64,000 nucleotides of DNA from Candidatus Anammoximicrobium sp. (GCA_012515235.1 JAAYYU010000011.1:30256-94255); one strand, 5' to 3'. Counted from the first letter of the stretch, positions 1 through 9,786 are shown. A program made the numbers and translations. The notes: generated by a model not told the origin, from the letters alone.

Positions 1-2
1 CC

Positions 3-752
3 GCGCGGCGGTTGCTTGCCGGCGACGCGATTGCGGGCACGGTCTTGGCCCAGCGGTGCGGACTGAAAATCGGCGACGTGGTTCAAGTGGAGACCAATGT
101 CGGGCCGCGGCAGGTGCGGATCGCCGGTTTGGCGAACGAGTACATGGTCGGCGGCTTGATGCTGCACATGGAACGCGAAGCGGCCCGGAAGGTTTTCGAC
201 ATCGGCGGCGTAGACGTGTTCATGATCAAGGCCTATCCGGCTGAACGGGCTGCGGTCGAAGCCAGATTGCGGCAACTCGCCCAGCGCGACGGACTGCTGT
301 TGCACTCGTTCGCCGATCTGAGCAGCCGGATGGACGCGATGCTGGACGGCGTCGTCGGCAGCTTGTGGGGCCTGCTGGTGCTGGGCTTTCTAGTCGCCGG
401 CTTCGGCATCGCCAACACGTTGACGATGAACGTGCTGGAACAGACCCGCGAGTTGGCCCTGCTGCGCGTGGTAGCGATGACGCGCCGGCAGGTCGCCAAG
501 ACCGTGCTGGCTCAAGCGCTCGTCATGGGCTTGATCGGCGTTGTCGTGGGAACCATCGCGGGGGCGGCCACGGCCTGGGTGATCAGTCTGACCATGCTGC
601 CGCTGCTGGGCTATCAGATCGGATTCGACCTGCCCCTGGACCTGGTCGGCGGCTGTTTCCTGCTGGCCTTGGCGATCGTCCTGCTCGCCGCTTGGCTCCC
701 TGCCCGGCGGGCGACCCGGCTCGATTTGCTGGAAGCCCTGAAATACGAGTAG
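3..752 (+). CDS. FtsX/MacB-type ABC transporter permease, C-terminal part
   Basis: This is the C-terminal ~250 residues of a permease whose start lies before the window; the frame is open to the first base. The extracellular/periplasmic part is followed by three membrane segments at roughly residues 117-140, 165-190 and 210-230. The stretch TRELALLRVVAMTRRQV after the first segment is the cytoplasmic coupling region typical of FtsX/MacB permeases, and the end (PARRATRLDLLEALKYE) is the usual family C-terminus. Such proteins move lipoproteins, lipids or peptides across the inner membrane together with an ATPase, which must lie outside the window. Substrate cannot be told. Family assignment is firm. 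Confidence 0.85.
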   Translation, partial: ARRLLAGDAIAGTVLAQRCGLKIGDVVQVETNVGPRQVRIAGLANEYMVGGLMLHMEREAARKVFDIGGVDVFMIKAYPAERAAVEARLRQLAQRDGLLLHSFADLSSRMDAMLDGVVGSLWGLLVLGFLVAGFGIANTLTMNVLEQTRELALLRVVAMTRRQVAKTVLAQALVMGLIGVVVGTIAGAATAWVISLTMLPLLGYQIGFDLPLDLVGGCFLLALAIVLLAAWLPARRATRLDLLEALKYE

Positions 753-812
753 GGCTGGAAGCGACCGGCGGGCGCCTTCGCCCCGAGTGCGCCGCCTAAC
801 CCGGCCCGCGGC

Positions 813-2261
813 CTATCCCGGCACGTCGCGGACCACCGTGTTGCCGCCGCCGTCGAGGGTCAGGCGGAGCGGCGGATTCGTCCGCCACGCGCCGCAGGTG
901 AAATCCGGCACGTCGATGGGCGCCGAGCGGTTCATGACCGACCACAGGGTCAGCGGCGTGATCGAACTCCACAGCGCGGCGTCGTAAACGTCCACGTCCA
1001 GCGGCCGGCCGTTCCGCAGGTTGTCGACCAGCCGCCAATCGACGGTGAAATCCATGCCGCCGTGCCCGCCGAAGCGCTTCGCCGTGTCCTCGATCGAACG
1101 GATCAACTCCGGCGTGTACTGCCGTTCGAGTGTCTTCATTTCCGCGGCATCCGCGAGATGCTCCCCGTCGGGATAGATCCGCGGCGGAAGCGGGTATTTC
1201 TGTGCGAATCCCCGGCTTCCCGCCAGCTGGAAAATGCGCGAATACGGCCGCGGATTCACCGCGTCGAACTCGACCAGCAACGTTTTGCCGCTCACCGTGC
1301 GGATCATCGTCGTGTTGACATTGCCCGCGTGCCGCTGGTTCTTGAACTGCTGGTGGTAGGCGCTGCCGGAGGCGGCCAGCGCGTTGGCCGTCTTGGCCCG
1401 GATGAAATCGTCGGTCTCCATCGACGTCAGGTAGTCCAGGCGGTCGCCCCGTCCGATCTTCATCGCCTGGCAGATCGGCGCCGTTCCGTGGGTCGGAATC
1501 CGGTTCCCCGGCGCGAGCGCCAGCACCGATCCGTACCACGGGGCCGATTCCTTGCTCAGCGGCGGTTTCGGTTCGTCGAACAGCGGACGTTCCGGGTGGA
1601 GGTACGCTCCTTCGGCGTGAACGATGTCGCCGAAGAACCCCTGATGCGCCATGTTGATCGCCATCGACTCGAAAAAATCGTAGACGCAGTTTTCCAGGAT
1701 CACACAGTGTTTTCTGGTCCGTTCCGAGGTATCGACCAGCCGCCAGCAGTCGTCCACGCGCTGGGCCGCCGAGACTTCCACCGCCGCGTGCTTGCCCGAC
1801 GCCATCACGTGAACCGCCATTTCGGCGTGATAGAACGTCGGGGTCAGCACGTAGATCAGATCGAGGTCCTCGCGCTCGCAAAGCGCTTTCCAGGCGTCGC
1901 GGGAGCCGGTATAGACAGCCGGCTCGGGACGACGGTGCAACCGCAGGAAGTCCTTCGCCCGCTGGATAGGAAAGTCGTACACGTCGCAAATCGCGCGGAT
2001 TTCAACGCCTTCCATCCGGCCCAGTCGCTGGATCGAGGCGTAGCCGCGGTTGCCCAGTCCGATATAACCGACGCGCAAATCCGGGATCGCCGGGGCCGCG
2101 TATCCGCACATGTTGAAGACCTGTTTGCGGTCCTTGTGTTGGGCGATCGTCGCCTCCATCTGTTCGTAGAAATCCTGGGGCGATTTGTAGCCCGGACCCA
2201 GCAGCCCCACAAACGGCAGAACGCTCGAATGGGCGAGAAAACTGCGTCGCGACGGGTTCAT
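813..2261 (-). CDS. Tat-exported Gfo/Idh/MocA protein, GH109-type (alpha-N-acetylgalactosaminidase-like)
   Basis: A 482-residue protein starting at an ATG 8 bp after the stop of the neighbouring oxidoreductase gene, so the two are probably co-transcribed. Residues 4-9 (SRRSFL) form a twin-arginine motif followed by a short hydrophobic stretch, so it is probably exported folded with its cofactor. The NAD-binding motif GLGNRG is at residues 68-73. The C-terminal region GHGGMDFTVDWRLVDNLRNG and the following VYDAALWS and IPDFT-like (VPDFTCGAWR) blocks match GH109 glycosidases, which use NAD+ to cleave alpha-GalNAc. Other members of this fold are plain dehydrogenases, so the exact substrate is an inference. 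The reading frame stays open upstream of this ATG, but that part overlaps the neighbouring gene. Confidence 0.85.
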   Translation of the reverse strand: MNPSRRSFLAHSSVLPFVGLLGPGYKSPQDFYEQMEATIAQHKDRKQVFNMCGYAAPAIPDLRVGYIGLGNRGYASIQRLGRMEGVEIRAICDVYDFPIQRAKDFLRLHRRPEPAVYTGSRDAWKALCEREDLDLIYVLTPTFYHAEMAVHVMASGKHAAVEVSAAQRVDDCWRLVDTSERTRKHCVILENCVYDFFESMAINMAHQGFFGDIVHAEGAYLHPERPLFDEPKPPLSKESAPWYGSVLALAPGNRIPTHGTAPICQAMKIGRGDRLDYLTSMETDDFIRAKTANALAASGSAYHQQFKNQRHAGNVNTTMIRTVSGKTLLVEFDAVNPRPYSRIFQLAGSRGFAQKYPLPPRIYPDGEHLADAAEMKTLERQYTPELIRSIEDTAKRFGGHGGMDFTVDWRLVDNLRNGRPLDVDVYDAALWSSITPLTLWSVMNRSAPIDVPDFTCGAWRTNPPLRLTLDGGGNTVVRDVPG

Positions 2262-2269
2262 CAGCTTCG

Positions 2270-3595
2270 CTACCTTTCCGTTTTCAAGTGATACTTGCCG
2301 GGGACGGGAATCCGATACAGCCCGTCCGCGTCCGGCGACGCGACGGGCATGTCGAACGACGGGTGGTCGATGTTCGGCTCCAGCTTGAACCGGCTCTCGA
2401 ACAGCGCCCGGTACGACTCCCGCTTGCCGGTGAAACTGGCGATCATGCCCAGCACGCCGACCATCGTCGATTGGGCCATGCGGAATCCGTCGTTGATCGG
2501 CTTGCCCTCCAGGATGGAGTTGATCAGGGCGTAATGCTCCTGGACGTACATCGACCGGACCCGGTCTTTCGGATCGGGACGCCAGCGTTCGTTGCCCCGC
2601 GTGTCGGTCAGGAACGGAATTCCGGTCGCGTTGAAGACCAGGCGTCCCTTGGTTCCGTGAAACACGTCGATGTTGCTGGACAAGCAATTCTGGGCGGTTC
2701 GAGTCGCGCCGTAGATGCGTTTGCCGTCGGCGTACTCGTAGATCACCGATGCGTGGTCGAACAGATCGCCCAGGGCCGGGCTGAACACGCTGGAGCGGCC
2801 GCCGAGCGCGTAGCAGGTTTCCGGCAGTTCATCGTTCAGCGCCCACAGCACCGAATCGAGATTGTGCAGCAGCGACTGCTGGATTTCGTCGCCGTTGAGC
2901 CACGTGAAATGCTCCCAGTTGCGGATCTGGTATTCCGTTTCCGACCAGGCCGGGTCCTTGGGAATCAGGTTGTAAGGCGTCCGCAGATAGTCGGACTGTG
3001 CGGCCAGGATCTCGCCGATTTCGCCGTTGCGGATCCGCTCGATCGCCTGAACGCGGAGCAGATCGTAGCGGTAGCACAGACCGGAGACGTTGGCGAGTTT
3101 CTTCTGTTCAGCGACCTTCGCCGCTTCGAGCGTGACGTGCACCCCGTCGGCGTCGACGCCGTTCGGCTTTTCGGTAAAGGCGTGCTTGTCGGCCTGCACC
3201 GCGGCCAGGTTGTACGGCGGATGGAAACGGGACGGCAAGGCGATGTGCATGATATCGCTTTCCGCGATCACTCCCTGGTAACTGTCGAAGCCCGTAAAGA
3301 TGCGTTCGTCGGAAACGTCGATCCGGCCACGGCCGATGTCGGAGCCGGCGATCGCGTCGCGAGTCAGAACGGCCTTCTCCCGGAACAGATCGCCCAGCGC
3401 GACGACGCGGACGTTGGGCATCGCGGTCAGAGAATCGAACAGCGACCCGCGGCCGCGATTGCCGCAGCCCACCAGCCCGATCTTCAGAACGTCGGACCCG
3501 GCGGCATGAACCGGCTGTGACGCGGCCCACACCGCGGCTCCGGTCGCGGTGCCGAACTTCAGAAAACCGCGCCGCGAAAACTGCTTGACCGTCAT
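2270..3595 (-). CDS. Tat-exported Gfo/Idh/MocA family oxidoreductase
   Basis: A 441-residue protein. The ATG at 3595 is preceded by AGGAGAG at good spacing; longer in-frame starts lack this. The N-terminus carries the twin-arginine motif SRRGFLK, then an Ala-rich hydrophobic segment ending near HAAG. IGLVGCGNRGRGS is the Rossmann NAD(P)-binding loop, and FTEKPNGVDADGV contains the EKP motif that holds the nicotinamide side in this family. These enzymes oxidise or epimerise sugars or cyclitols. It is followed after 8 bp by the GH109-type gene, which suggests joint work on an amino-sugar or polysaccharide breakdown product. The substrate cannot be read from sequence. Confidence 0.87.
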   Translation of the reverse strand: MTVKQFSRRGFLKFGTATGAAVWAASQPVHAAGSDVLKIGLVGCGNRGRGSLFDSLTAMPNVRVVALGDLFREKAVLTRDAIAGSDIGRGRIDVSDERIFTGFDSYQGVIAESDIMHIALPSRFHPPYNLAAVQADKHAFTEKPNGVDADGVHVTLEAAKVAEQKKLANVSGLCYRYDLLRVQAIERIRNGEIGEILAAQSDYLRTPYNLIPKDPAWSETEYQIRNWEHFTWLNGDEIQQSLLHNLDSVLWALNDELPETCYALGGRSSVFSPALGDLFDHASVIYEYADGKRIYGATRTAQNCLSSNIDVFHGTKGRLVFNATGIPFLTDTRGNERWRPDPKDRVRSMYVQEHYALINSILEGKPINDGFRMAQSTMVGVLGMIASFTGKRESYRALFESRFKLEPNIDHPSFDMPVASPDADGLYRIPVPGKYHLKTER

Positions 3596-3844
3596 GCTTT
3601 CTCTCCTGGTTGGATGGATGGCAAGAAGCGGTTGGAGAAGGCGAACCGGACGGTTGGCAGGGAACACGGCAGGGTCGACTCCCGTGTCGCCGCCCGGCGG
3701 CTTCTTCCAACTCCGATGGTTGGACACACTGCCGCAGTGGTGTTGGTTTCCGTGGCGATTTTACATCAGAACCCAACGCCGCCATACCAGGCTTCCAGGA
3801 AGCCGCTGGCCCGGACGGGCCGGCGTGCCTCGCCCAAAACGCGA

Positions 3845-3880
3845 AAGGCCGCCCCCGACGCTTGGTCTTGGGACGGCCTT
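3845..3880 (-). terminator. Probable intrinsic terminator of the barrel gene at 3911-4816
   Basis: On the minus strand an 11-bp GC-rich stem with one mismatch (AAGGCCGTCCC against GGGGCGGCCTT) closes a 14-base loop, about 30 bases after the stop codon of the upstream gene. It is followed by TTTCGCGTTTT. The T-tract is interrupted, so efficiency is uncertain. Confidence 0.6.
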
Positions 3881-3910
3881 CCGACGCGAAAGGAGGGACG
3901 CGATGGAGGT

Positions 3911-4816
3911 TTAACGCAGGTAACTCAAGGAGACGGTCGGGCCGGTGAGGCCGATATCCTGGTGGATCAGGCCAGCGACAGGGGCCCACTCCCAGGCCTG
4001 GGATTCCCACAACGCGGCAAGCGTCACCTTGCCACCCCGCGCCAGGCAGCGAGACCACTCGACGCCCAGGCTCAGCTCGTTGATCTGCATCAGGTGATCG
4101 TCGGCATAGACGCCCGCGGGGAAACCTGCCAGAACGCCCGTCAGTCCGAGATCGGTCTCGCCGTACATCCACGACGAGCGGGCGCTGCCCACCAGGGCCA
4201 GACCGCGGGAACCAAACGGCCGGCGGAAGTCGACGGCGACCGTCGGACCGACGCCTTCGAAATCCATGCCGACGCCGGCCGCCAGAGGCAGCAGATTCGC
4301 CAACGTGCCGAAAGCCCCCACGCCGGTCTCCATCTTGGCGTAGCGGAAACCGCCCGCCAGTTGAAACTGCAACTGACCCAGACCGCCGCGCTGGGTCGCC
4401 TCGAAATCAAGCGTCTGGGCTTCCAGCCATGCATAGGTCCCTTGCAACTCAAGAGCCCCCAACGCCAGCGGCGGATGGTTGGCGGGCGGCGTTTGGGTGG
4501 CGCCGGCGTCGAACGTGAAGTACCGGGCGCGAATGCCCAGTCCGTCGGCATTGTCCCATCCCAGCCAGATGCGCGGAGCCGCTTCGTAATCAAAACCCGG
4601 CGTCACATCGACTTCCGGATGAACCAAGATGCCGGCACCGAGCGTCCCCAAGTGGGGTTTGAGCACGGTGAGATCCACCCCCGCGTACCAATTGCTCGTG
4701 GGGGATTCGCAACAGATCGGATCTTCTTCGCCAGAACCCATGTCTTCGCCCCGCGCGCTTGCCGCCATCAACAGCGGCGCGAGCAGGACCGCCCAAAAGA
4801 ACCCCTTCTTGTACAC
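3911..4816 (-). CDS. Predicted outer-membrane beta-barrel protein
   Basis: A 301-residue exported protein. I chose the GTG at 4816 because GGAG lies 8 bases upstream and because the protein then begins with a normal signal peptide (YKKGFFWAVLLAPLLMAASA, cut near ARGED). The mature part is a run of alternating hydrophobic/polar segments ending in an aromatic-hydrophobic strand (TVSLSYLR), as expected of a transmembrane beta-barrel. Motifs such as WYAGVDLTVLKP and RIWLGWDNADGLGIRARYF resemble planctomycete and Legionella-type outer-membrane proteins. It has a likely terminator of its own and appears monocistronic. No transport substrate can be inferred. Confidence 0.7.
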   Translation of the reverse strand: MYKKGFFWAVLLAPLLMAASARGEDMGSGEEDPICCESPTSNWYAGVDLTVLKPHLGTLGAGILVHPEVDVTPGFDYEAAPRIWLGWDNADGLGIRARYFTFDAGATQTPPANHPPLALGALELQGTYAWLEAQTLDFEATQRGGLGQLQFQLAGGFRYAKMETGVGAFGTLANLLPLAAGVGMDFEGVGPTVAVDFRRPFGSRGLALVGSARSSWMYGETDLGLTGVLAGFPAGVYADDHLMQINELSLGVEWSRCLARGGKVTLAALWESQAWEWAPVAGLIHQDIGLTGPTVSLSYLR

Positions 4817-5155
4817 GGGAAATACTCCTTTTCCATGAAGTCCGCAGATGGTGCAACCGGTGCGCCAGGCGTCATGCTCTGGACCGCTACATCCCCTACA
4901 CTCGGCATGCCCCGGCCCGGATTTGCAGAGTATCCGGCGTTCCCCATACGACCGTCGAATCGCAATCAAATCGCGCAATCGCCACAGTTTAACGCAACCG
5001 TCGTCGAGCTCCCGGCCCACCGCAGGCGTTGGCCGGTGCGATTGTCGCTTGGGAGTCAACCGTCCATCAGAATGACGAACGAAAAACAGACCGGACGCGG
5101 CTCGCAGAGGATGGGCGCGAGCGGGTGGGAGGTGGAGTGGGCATCGGCCGGCGCG

Positions 5156-6478
5156 TCATCCGTCCCGCGCGGACATCCTCGCCGCGTTGTCGCGCAACAG
5201 TCGCCGGACGTCCCGCGCGACGGCCTCTTCGCTGACCGTCCAGCCGGTGGCGGCCAACTGGCGGTACTGGTCCGCAAGGACGTCCGCCATCACCTGACGG
5301 CTGTGGTCCCACTTGTAGACCAGTTGCTCCAGCACGCGCGCGTCGGAATGCTGGGGAATGAAGCTTGTCCCGAGCAGTTCCAACCGCATCCGGGTGATCT
5401 CGGCGATCAACGATGGCGTGTTCAGGAACCACCAGCAGCCGAAGATCGTCAGGTTGCCGAATTTCCGGGCCAGCACCGCCAGTTCGTGCTGGTTCTCGCG
5501 CGACAACAGCGTGACCAGAAAGCGGTTTTCGGGGAACTCGGCGCACAGCCGCGTCACGCTGGCGATATCCGCCTTGCCGACCATGTCCCCGGCATCGCCC
5601 AGGGCCGGATTCACGGCGGCACGGCAGCCGATCATCATGGCCAGCGGCAGTCCGCGCTCACTCAACAACGGCAGCAGGGCCTCCCGCAAGACGATCGCGT
5701 GCGGCCGCGCATCGTCCTGGCCGGCGTAGCAGAACTCCGGCGGCAGACTGGCGGCACAGTACACGGCGGTCAGGCGATCGATCCAGTCGGCGAGGAAACG
5801 GCGAAGTTCGGCCAGCGTCCGCGGACCTAAATCCGCGTCGCTCTGGTACCCCCACGCGGCCAGTTGAGCAGCGGCGCCGGGCCAATCGCGCAACAGGCGG
5901 TCGATGCGGAGCACTCCCGCAAAACGGCGGTCCGGGCGTGCCGAGCCATCCAGCCAGCGGCGGCGTTCGTGGTCGTCGAAGACGTTATTGGTCATCGTGA
6001 TCCGCTCGATGCCGGCCAACTCCATAACGCGATCGATGTGCCGATTCAGATCCTGGGCGGCGAACCAGCGGCGATAACGGTCCAGCGTCGGTTCGTTCGG
6101 GTCCAGGCCGAAACGGGTGAGCGTCGACAGCACGCCTCGGCACGCTTCCGAAACGGGCGAGCGGTCCCAGAACAACCGCTGCCAGATCAAGTCGGCCTGC
6201 TCCCGCTTGCTCATCCGCCAGAACGTCGCGTAGGACAGCCTTTCCGGCGAGACGACGCGGAACAGTTCGGCCACCAGGTAGTGATACGTCAGCAGTTCGT
6301 CGATGCCCCACAACAGCAGGCCTTGCGGATCGGCCTCGCGTCCGGCTCCCGCCAGCGGCGAGCCGAGCGTGGGCGGGTAGAGATGCGTGTGAACGTCCCA
6401 CACCGCTTGCGAGGCGACGATCCGGCGGACCGTCTGGGCGACAGGGTCTAGCGACTGGGAATCGGAGGGCCGTGACAT
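5156..6478 (-). CDS. Uronate isomerase-like amidohydrolase-superfamily protein
   Basis: A 440-residue protein. VWDVHTHLYPP near residues 27-37 supplies the HxH metal-binding motif of the amidohydrolase fold. The later block RENQHELAVLARKFGNLTIF and the following GCWWFLN resemble glucuronate (uronate) isomerases, which convert D-glucuronate to D-fructuronate or galacturonate to tagaturonate. The length is near the UxaC norm (~470). It stands between sugar oxidoreductase genes on the same strand, which suits a uronic-acid route, but UxaC-like proteins in planctomycetes are diverse, so the substrate is an inference. It seems to be transcribed alone. Confidence 0.72.
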   Translation of the reverse strand: MSRPSDSQSLDPVAQTVRRIVASQAVWDVHTHLYPPTLGSPLAGAGREADPQGLLLWGIDELLTYHYLVAELFRVVSPERLSYATFWRMSKREQADLIWQRLFWDRSPVSEACRGVLSTLTRFGLDPNEPTLDRYRRWFAAQDLNRHIDRVMELAGIERITMTNNVFDDHERRRWLDGSARPDRRFAGVLRIDRLLRDWPGAAAQLAAWGYQSDADLGPRTLAELRRFLADWIDRLTAVYCAASLPPEFCYAGQDDARPHAIVLREALLPLLSERGLPLAMMIGCRAAVNPALGDAGDMVGKADIASVTRLCAEFPENRFLVTLLSRENQHELAVLARKFGNLTIFGCWWFLNTPSLIAEITRMRLELLGTSFIPQHSDARVLEQLVYKWDHSRQVMADVLADQYRQLAATGWTVSEEAVARDVRRLLRDNAARMSARDG

Positions 6479-6727
6479 GGGCGTCTGCTTTCCGAAAGTT
6501 GGCGGCGTGCGATCGGGATTTCCGCCTGTTGGCTAATCACCGTGCCCCGGCCGGCGGGAGGCCCCTCCCACGCTGCCGTTTGTCTCCCGGCCACGACGCG
6601 ACGTGCCGGGATCAGGGAACCGTGTCTGCTTCGAGACTTGACTCCGCCCATTGTCGCCCGCAGCCGGGCTGGTGCAAGGGCCGAGTGGCCGCCGACGCGG
6701 CGCAAAGCGAGGCGGGACGCGGGCAGC

Positions 6728-8092
6728 TCAGATTTCGGACCACTGGCCGGGAACCGGCGCCGGGTAACGGCCCTGGGCGTCGGCGTGGACCGGCGCGGGG
6801 CTGTCGGCCGTGAGGCTGGCGACGTTCGGGCAGAACTGGAACTTGGAAGCCAGCGCTTCCTCCCAAGTGATGACCTTGCCCGAGTGGACCGCCGCCCGGC
6901 CCATGATCGAGGCCAGATCGGCGTAGGCGGCCCGGCGGGCTTCGTTGTGCGGCCGGTCGTTGCGGATCGCGTCCAACAGCACGTTCCATTCGGCTTGCCA
7001 GGGATTCACTTCGGGCTCCGACTTCCAGGCCAGGTTGTCGGCGGCGATTCGCTGGTCGCGGTAAATCCGGGTGTTGATCGGCGAGGCGCCCCAGACGCAG
7101 AATTGGCCGGCGCACTTCGTGCCGTGGACGTACGTGGCGAACTCGTTGTGGCAGTTGGGCAGGTAGCGCCCGTTGACCATGGCCTTGGTGCCGTCCGGAA
7201 AGGTGTATTCAATCGCGTAGCTGTCGAGGTTCTGGCCGCAGTTGTCGCTGTTGGCTGCCCGGCCGCCGATGCCGTGCGCCGAGACGGGCCAGGCGTCCTT
7301 GATCCAACAGCACTCGTCGACCTGGTGGACCATCAATTCGATCAGGATGCCCGAGGACGCCCAGAGGAACGCCCAGCGCACGCGGAGTTGGCCGAGCAGT
7401 TCGCTCCCGGTCCATTTGCGAGGCCCGAACTGGTATCCCGACTCCATGCGATACGCGCGGAGGAGTTGGATTTGGCCCATCGCTCCGTCGCGGATCCGCT
7501 GGATCATCGCCTGGCGGGCGTTGGAGTGCCGCCACATCAGGCCGGCGGCGATTTTCAGATTCTTCTGTTCGGCGATTTCGCCCGCGTGGATGATCTGCCG
7601 CACGCCCACGGGGTCGGGCGCAAACGGTTTCTCCATGAACACATGCACGCCCTTCTGGACGGCATAGTCGAGTTGCAGGGAGCGAAAGGCGGTGTAGCCG
7701 GTCAGCATCGCGACGTCGCCCGAACCCAGGCAGTCGATGGCCTTGCGATACGCGTCAAACCCGATGAATTGCCGTTCGGGCGTCACGTCGATCTTGTCAC
7801 CGAACTGCTTGGCAAGCGTCTGGTGGGATGCTTTCAAGCGGTCCTCGAAAAGGTCGGCCATGGCAAACAGCTTGACCGGACCGCCGGGCGCGGAAAGGGC
7901 GTTGGCCACCGCGCCGCTGCCGCGTCCGCCACAGCCGATCAGGGCCAGTTTGATCGAGTCATCGCCCGCGGCATGGACGTGCGGAACGGCAACGCCGGCC
8001 AACGTCGTCGTGGCGGCGCATTTGCCCGCCGTGCTCAGGAATTGCCGGCGTGTCTGAGGCCCGATCGTCGTTTGGAGATTGGCTCGGTTCAT
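6728..8092 (-). CDS. Tat-exported Gfo/Idh/MocA family oxidoreductase
   Basis: A 454-residue protein. The ATG at 8092 has AAGGAG six bases upstream. The N-terminus holds TRRQFLS, a twin-arginine signal, with a hydrophobic stretch to about residue 40 (HVHAAGDD). IGCGGRGSGAV is the dinucleotide-binding loop; VFMEKPFAPDPVGV holds the EKP motif. Residues further on (GLMWRHSNARQAMIQRIRDG) resemble the second protein of this type at 2270-3595. Together the three proteins mark a region for oxidation or rearrangement of sugar derivatives outside the cytoplasm. No substrate prediction is justified. Confidence 0.87.
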   Translation of the reverse strand: MNRANLQTTIGPQTRRQFLSTAGKCAATTTLAGVAVPHVHAAGDDSIKLALIGCGGRGSGAVANALSAPGGPVKLFAMADLFEDRLKASHQTLAKQFGDKIDVTPERQFIGFDAYRKAIDCLGSGDVAMLTGYTAFRSLQLDYAVQKGVHVFMEKPFAPDPVGVRQIIHAGEIAEQKNLKIAAGLMWRHSNARQAMIQRIRDGAMGQIQLLRAYRMESGYQFGPRKWTGSELLGQLRVRWAFLWASSGILIELMVHQVDECCWIKDAWPVSAHGIGGRAANSDNCGQNLDSYAIEYTFPDGTKAMVNGRYLPNCHNEFATYVHGTKCAGQFCVWGASPINTRIYRDQRIAADNLAWKSEPEVNPWQAEWNVLLDAIRNDRPHNEARRAAYADLASIMGRAAVHSGKVITWEEALASKFQFCPNVASLTADSPAPVHADAQGRYPAPVPGQWSEI

Positions 8093-8121
8093 GGAAGGCT
8101 CCTTGTGTGGGGAGGGTCTGG

Positions 8122-9786
8122 CTATCTCGGCCGCTGCGACAACTGGGTGCGTTTCGCATTGAACACATAGTAGCTGGCCTGAGCGCGCAAGCCGCGGGCG
8201 GCCGCGCCGATTCCGGCCAGCACGCCGCGCACGTCGCGGAGGATCGTGGGGCTGTTGCCATAATAGGAGTGGCCCAACAGGCTCTCGTCGACGTTGCTGG
8301 CGTCGAGGACTTCGATCTGAGGCCATTCGGGGAAGGTCGTCACGTTTTCGCCGCCCTCGCCCAAGCGTTTGTAGCGATGCGCTTTCTTGGAAGCGACCAG
8401 GGCCCAGTCCTGCGACGACGAGTAGATCGAAATCCGCTCGGCCGCATTCACAATCCGGGGCGCAATCTGCTGTTTGAAGATGGCCGCGTCGATATCGGGC
8501 GCCGCCAGGATGATCTCGTCGTAGCGGACGGGGGCTGCCGCCGGTGACGCCGCCAGTTCTTTCAACGCGGTGGTCAGCACTCGCGTGCCCATGCTGTGAG
8601 CGACCAGGTGGATCTTGGCCGCCCCAGACTGCTGGACGTAGCGGGTCAGAAATTCCATCAAATGCGGCAGCGTCCACATCGCATTGCCCTCGCACTCGAC
8701 ATAGTTCGCGGGCGCCGGCCAGCTGTACAGAATGGCCGCGCCCGGAAAGCCCAAATCGTATTTCATCTGCGCGGTGCGGCGCGCGGCGGAGGCAAAGTCG
8801 ACGTTGAACCCGTGTACGAACACCAGCGCCGATCGGTCTTCCGACTCGCTGACGCTGGCTCGCACGTCGGCCTGCCAGCGGCTGTGCTCGACCGGCTGGA
8901 CGTTCAGCAACACCACGTGCTTCATCGGATTCTCGCGGAATTCCAGCTTCCAGACCGACGGCCGTTCGACTTCGCCGGGGGTATGCCCATAAGGCACGCT
9001 GACTTCGCAGTAGCCCAGGTCCAGCGCCGCTCCGCTTTCGTCCAACCGCCGCTGATCGCCGTAGAACTCATTCGGCGCGTCGCCGCCCCGTTGACGATCG
9101 GTGGCATAAAAGATCCGTACGCGGCTGAAGCCCTTGTCGGCGGGCGACGGGGCCGCTCGTGTCGGCGGCTCAACCGGCGCAGGCTTCAACTCCGCCACCA
9201 CCGGGGGCTCGGCATACCTGGGGTTGTCCTCCCACGACTTCTCGATTGTCGGCGCGGGAGCGGGAACCGATTGGGGAAACGATTTGGGGACCGAGTCGGG
9301 AACCAGGTCGGGAACCGGTTTCGCAATCGATTTGGGAACCGGCTCGGGAGCCGCCTCCGCCGCGCGCGGACCTTCGGGCTCGTCGCTCAGCGGCGTTTGT
9401 TCGGCGGCCGCCATGTCGGGCAGTCGGTGCTCAAACCTTGCGCCCCGTGGGACGTCCAGCGGAGGTTCACTCGCGCCGCCGCGTTCGCCCCGACCGGCGT
9501 CCGGTTGCTCGCCGGCGGTCTGCGCCTCCGGTGCGGTTTCGGGAGCGGATTCGTACGGAGTGTCGGCCGTCTTTTCTTGCGTCCCTTCGCGGACCAGGAA
9601 GTCTGCTTCGCGGGCACTCCCGCCGCAGCCGCACAGTGCGGCCAGCATCAGCGCACAGACGCCGGAAGCCGGCGCACCGAAGCGTCGTCTTGCCGAAACA
9701 GCCGGGTATTCGTTCACCCGCCGTTCTTTTGGCCTGCCGTGGTCTGGGGCAGACATTCCGACGCCGAGAAGCAAACGACGATCCAT
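8122..9786 (-). CDS. Alpha/beta-hydrolase lipoprotein (DUF900 type) with a Pro/Glu-rich linker
   Basis: A 554-residue protein if it starts at the ATG at 9786, which has AGGAG nine bases upstream; a GTG at 9717 would give a more usual short signal region. The hydrophobic segment ends in LCGCGGS, a lipobox, so the mature protein is probably a lipoprotein. After it come ~130 residues rich in Pro, Glu and Ala, including repeated PVP.SIPK-like units (around 9250-9350). The C-terminal half is a DUF900-type hydrolase: FYATDRQ, VFVHGFNVDF (oxyanion region), the nucleophile elbow HLVAHSMGTRV, and an acid in APDIDAAIF. Substrate is unknown. The gene lies downstream of topoisomerase VI B but far enough to be separate. 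Confidence 0.82.
   Translation of the reverse strand: MDRRLLLGVGMSAPDHGRPKERRVNEYPAVSARRRFGAPASGVCALMLAALCGCGGSAREADFLVREGTQEKTADTPYESAPETAPEAQTAGEQPDAGRGERGGASEPPLDVPRGARFEHRLPDMAAAEQTPLSDEPEGPRAAEAAPEPVPKSIAKPVPDLVPDSVPKSFPQSVPAPAPTIEKSWEDNPRYAEPPVVAELKPAPVEPPTRAAPSPADKGFSRVRIFYATDRQRGGDAPNEFYGDQRRLDESGAALDLGYCEVSVPYGHTPGEVERPSVWKLEFRENPMKHVVLLNVQPVEHSRWQADVRASVSESEDRSALVFVHGFNVDFASAARRTAQMKYDLGFPGAAILYSWPAPANYVECEGNAMWTLPHLMEFLTRYVQQSGAAKIHLVAHSMGTRVLTTALKELAASPAAAPVRYDEIILAAPDIDAAIFKQQIAPRIVNAAERISIYSSSQDWALVASKKAHRYKRLGEGGENVTTFPEWPQIEVLDASNVDESLLGHSYYGNSPTILRDVRGVLAGIGAAARGLRAQASYYVFNAKRTQLSQRPR

Noticed and set aside
3614..5830. A 738-codon plus-strand frame across the barrel and isomerase genes
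   Set aside because: No domain, no ribosome-binding site, and it covers a terminator and two genes on the other strand.
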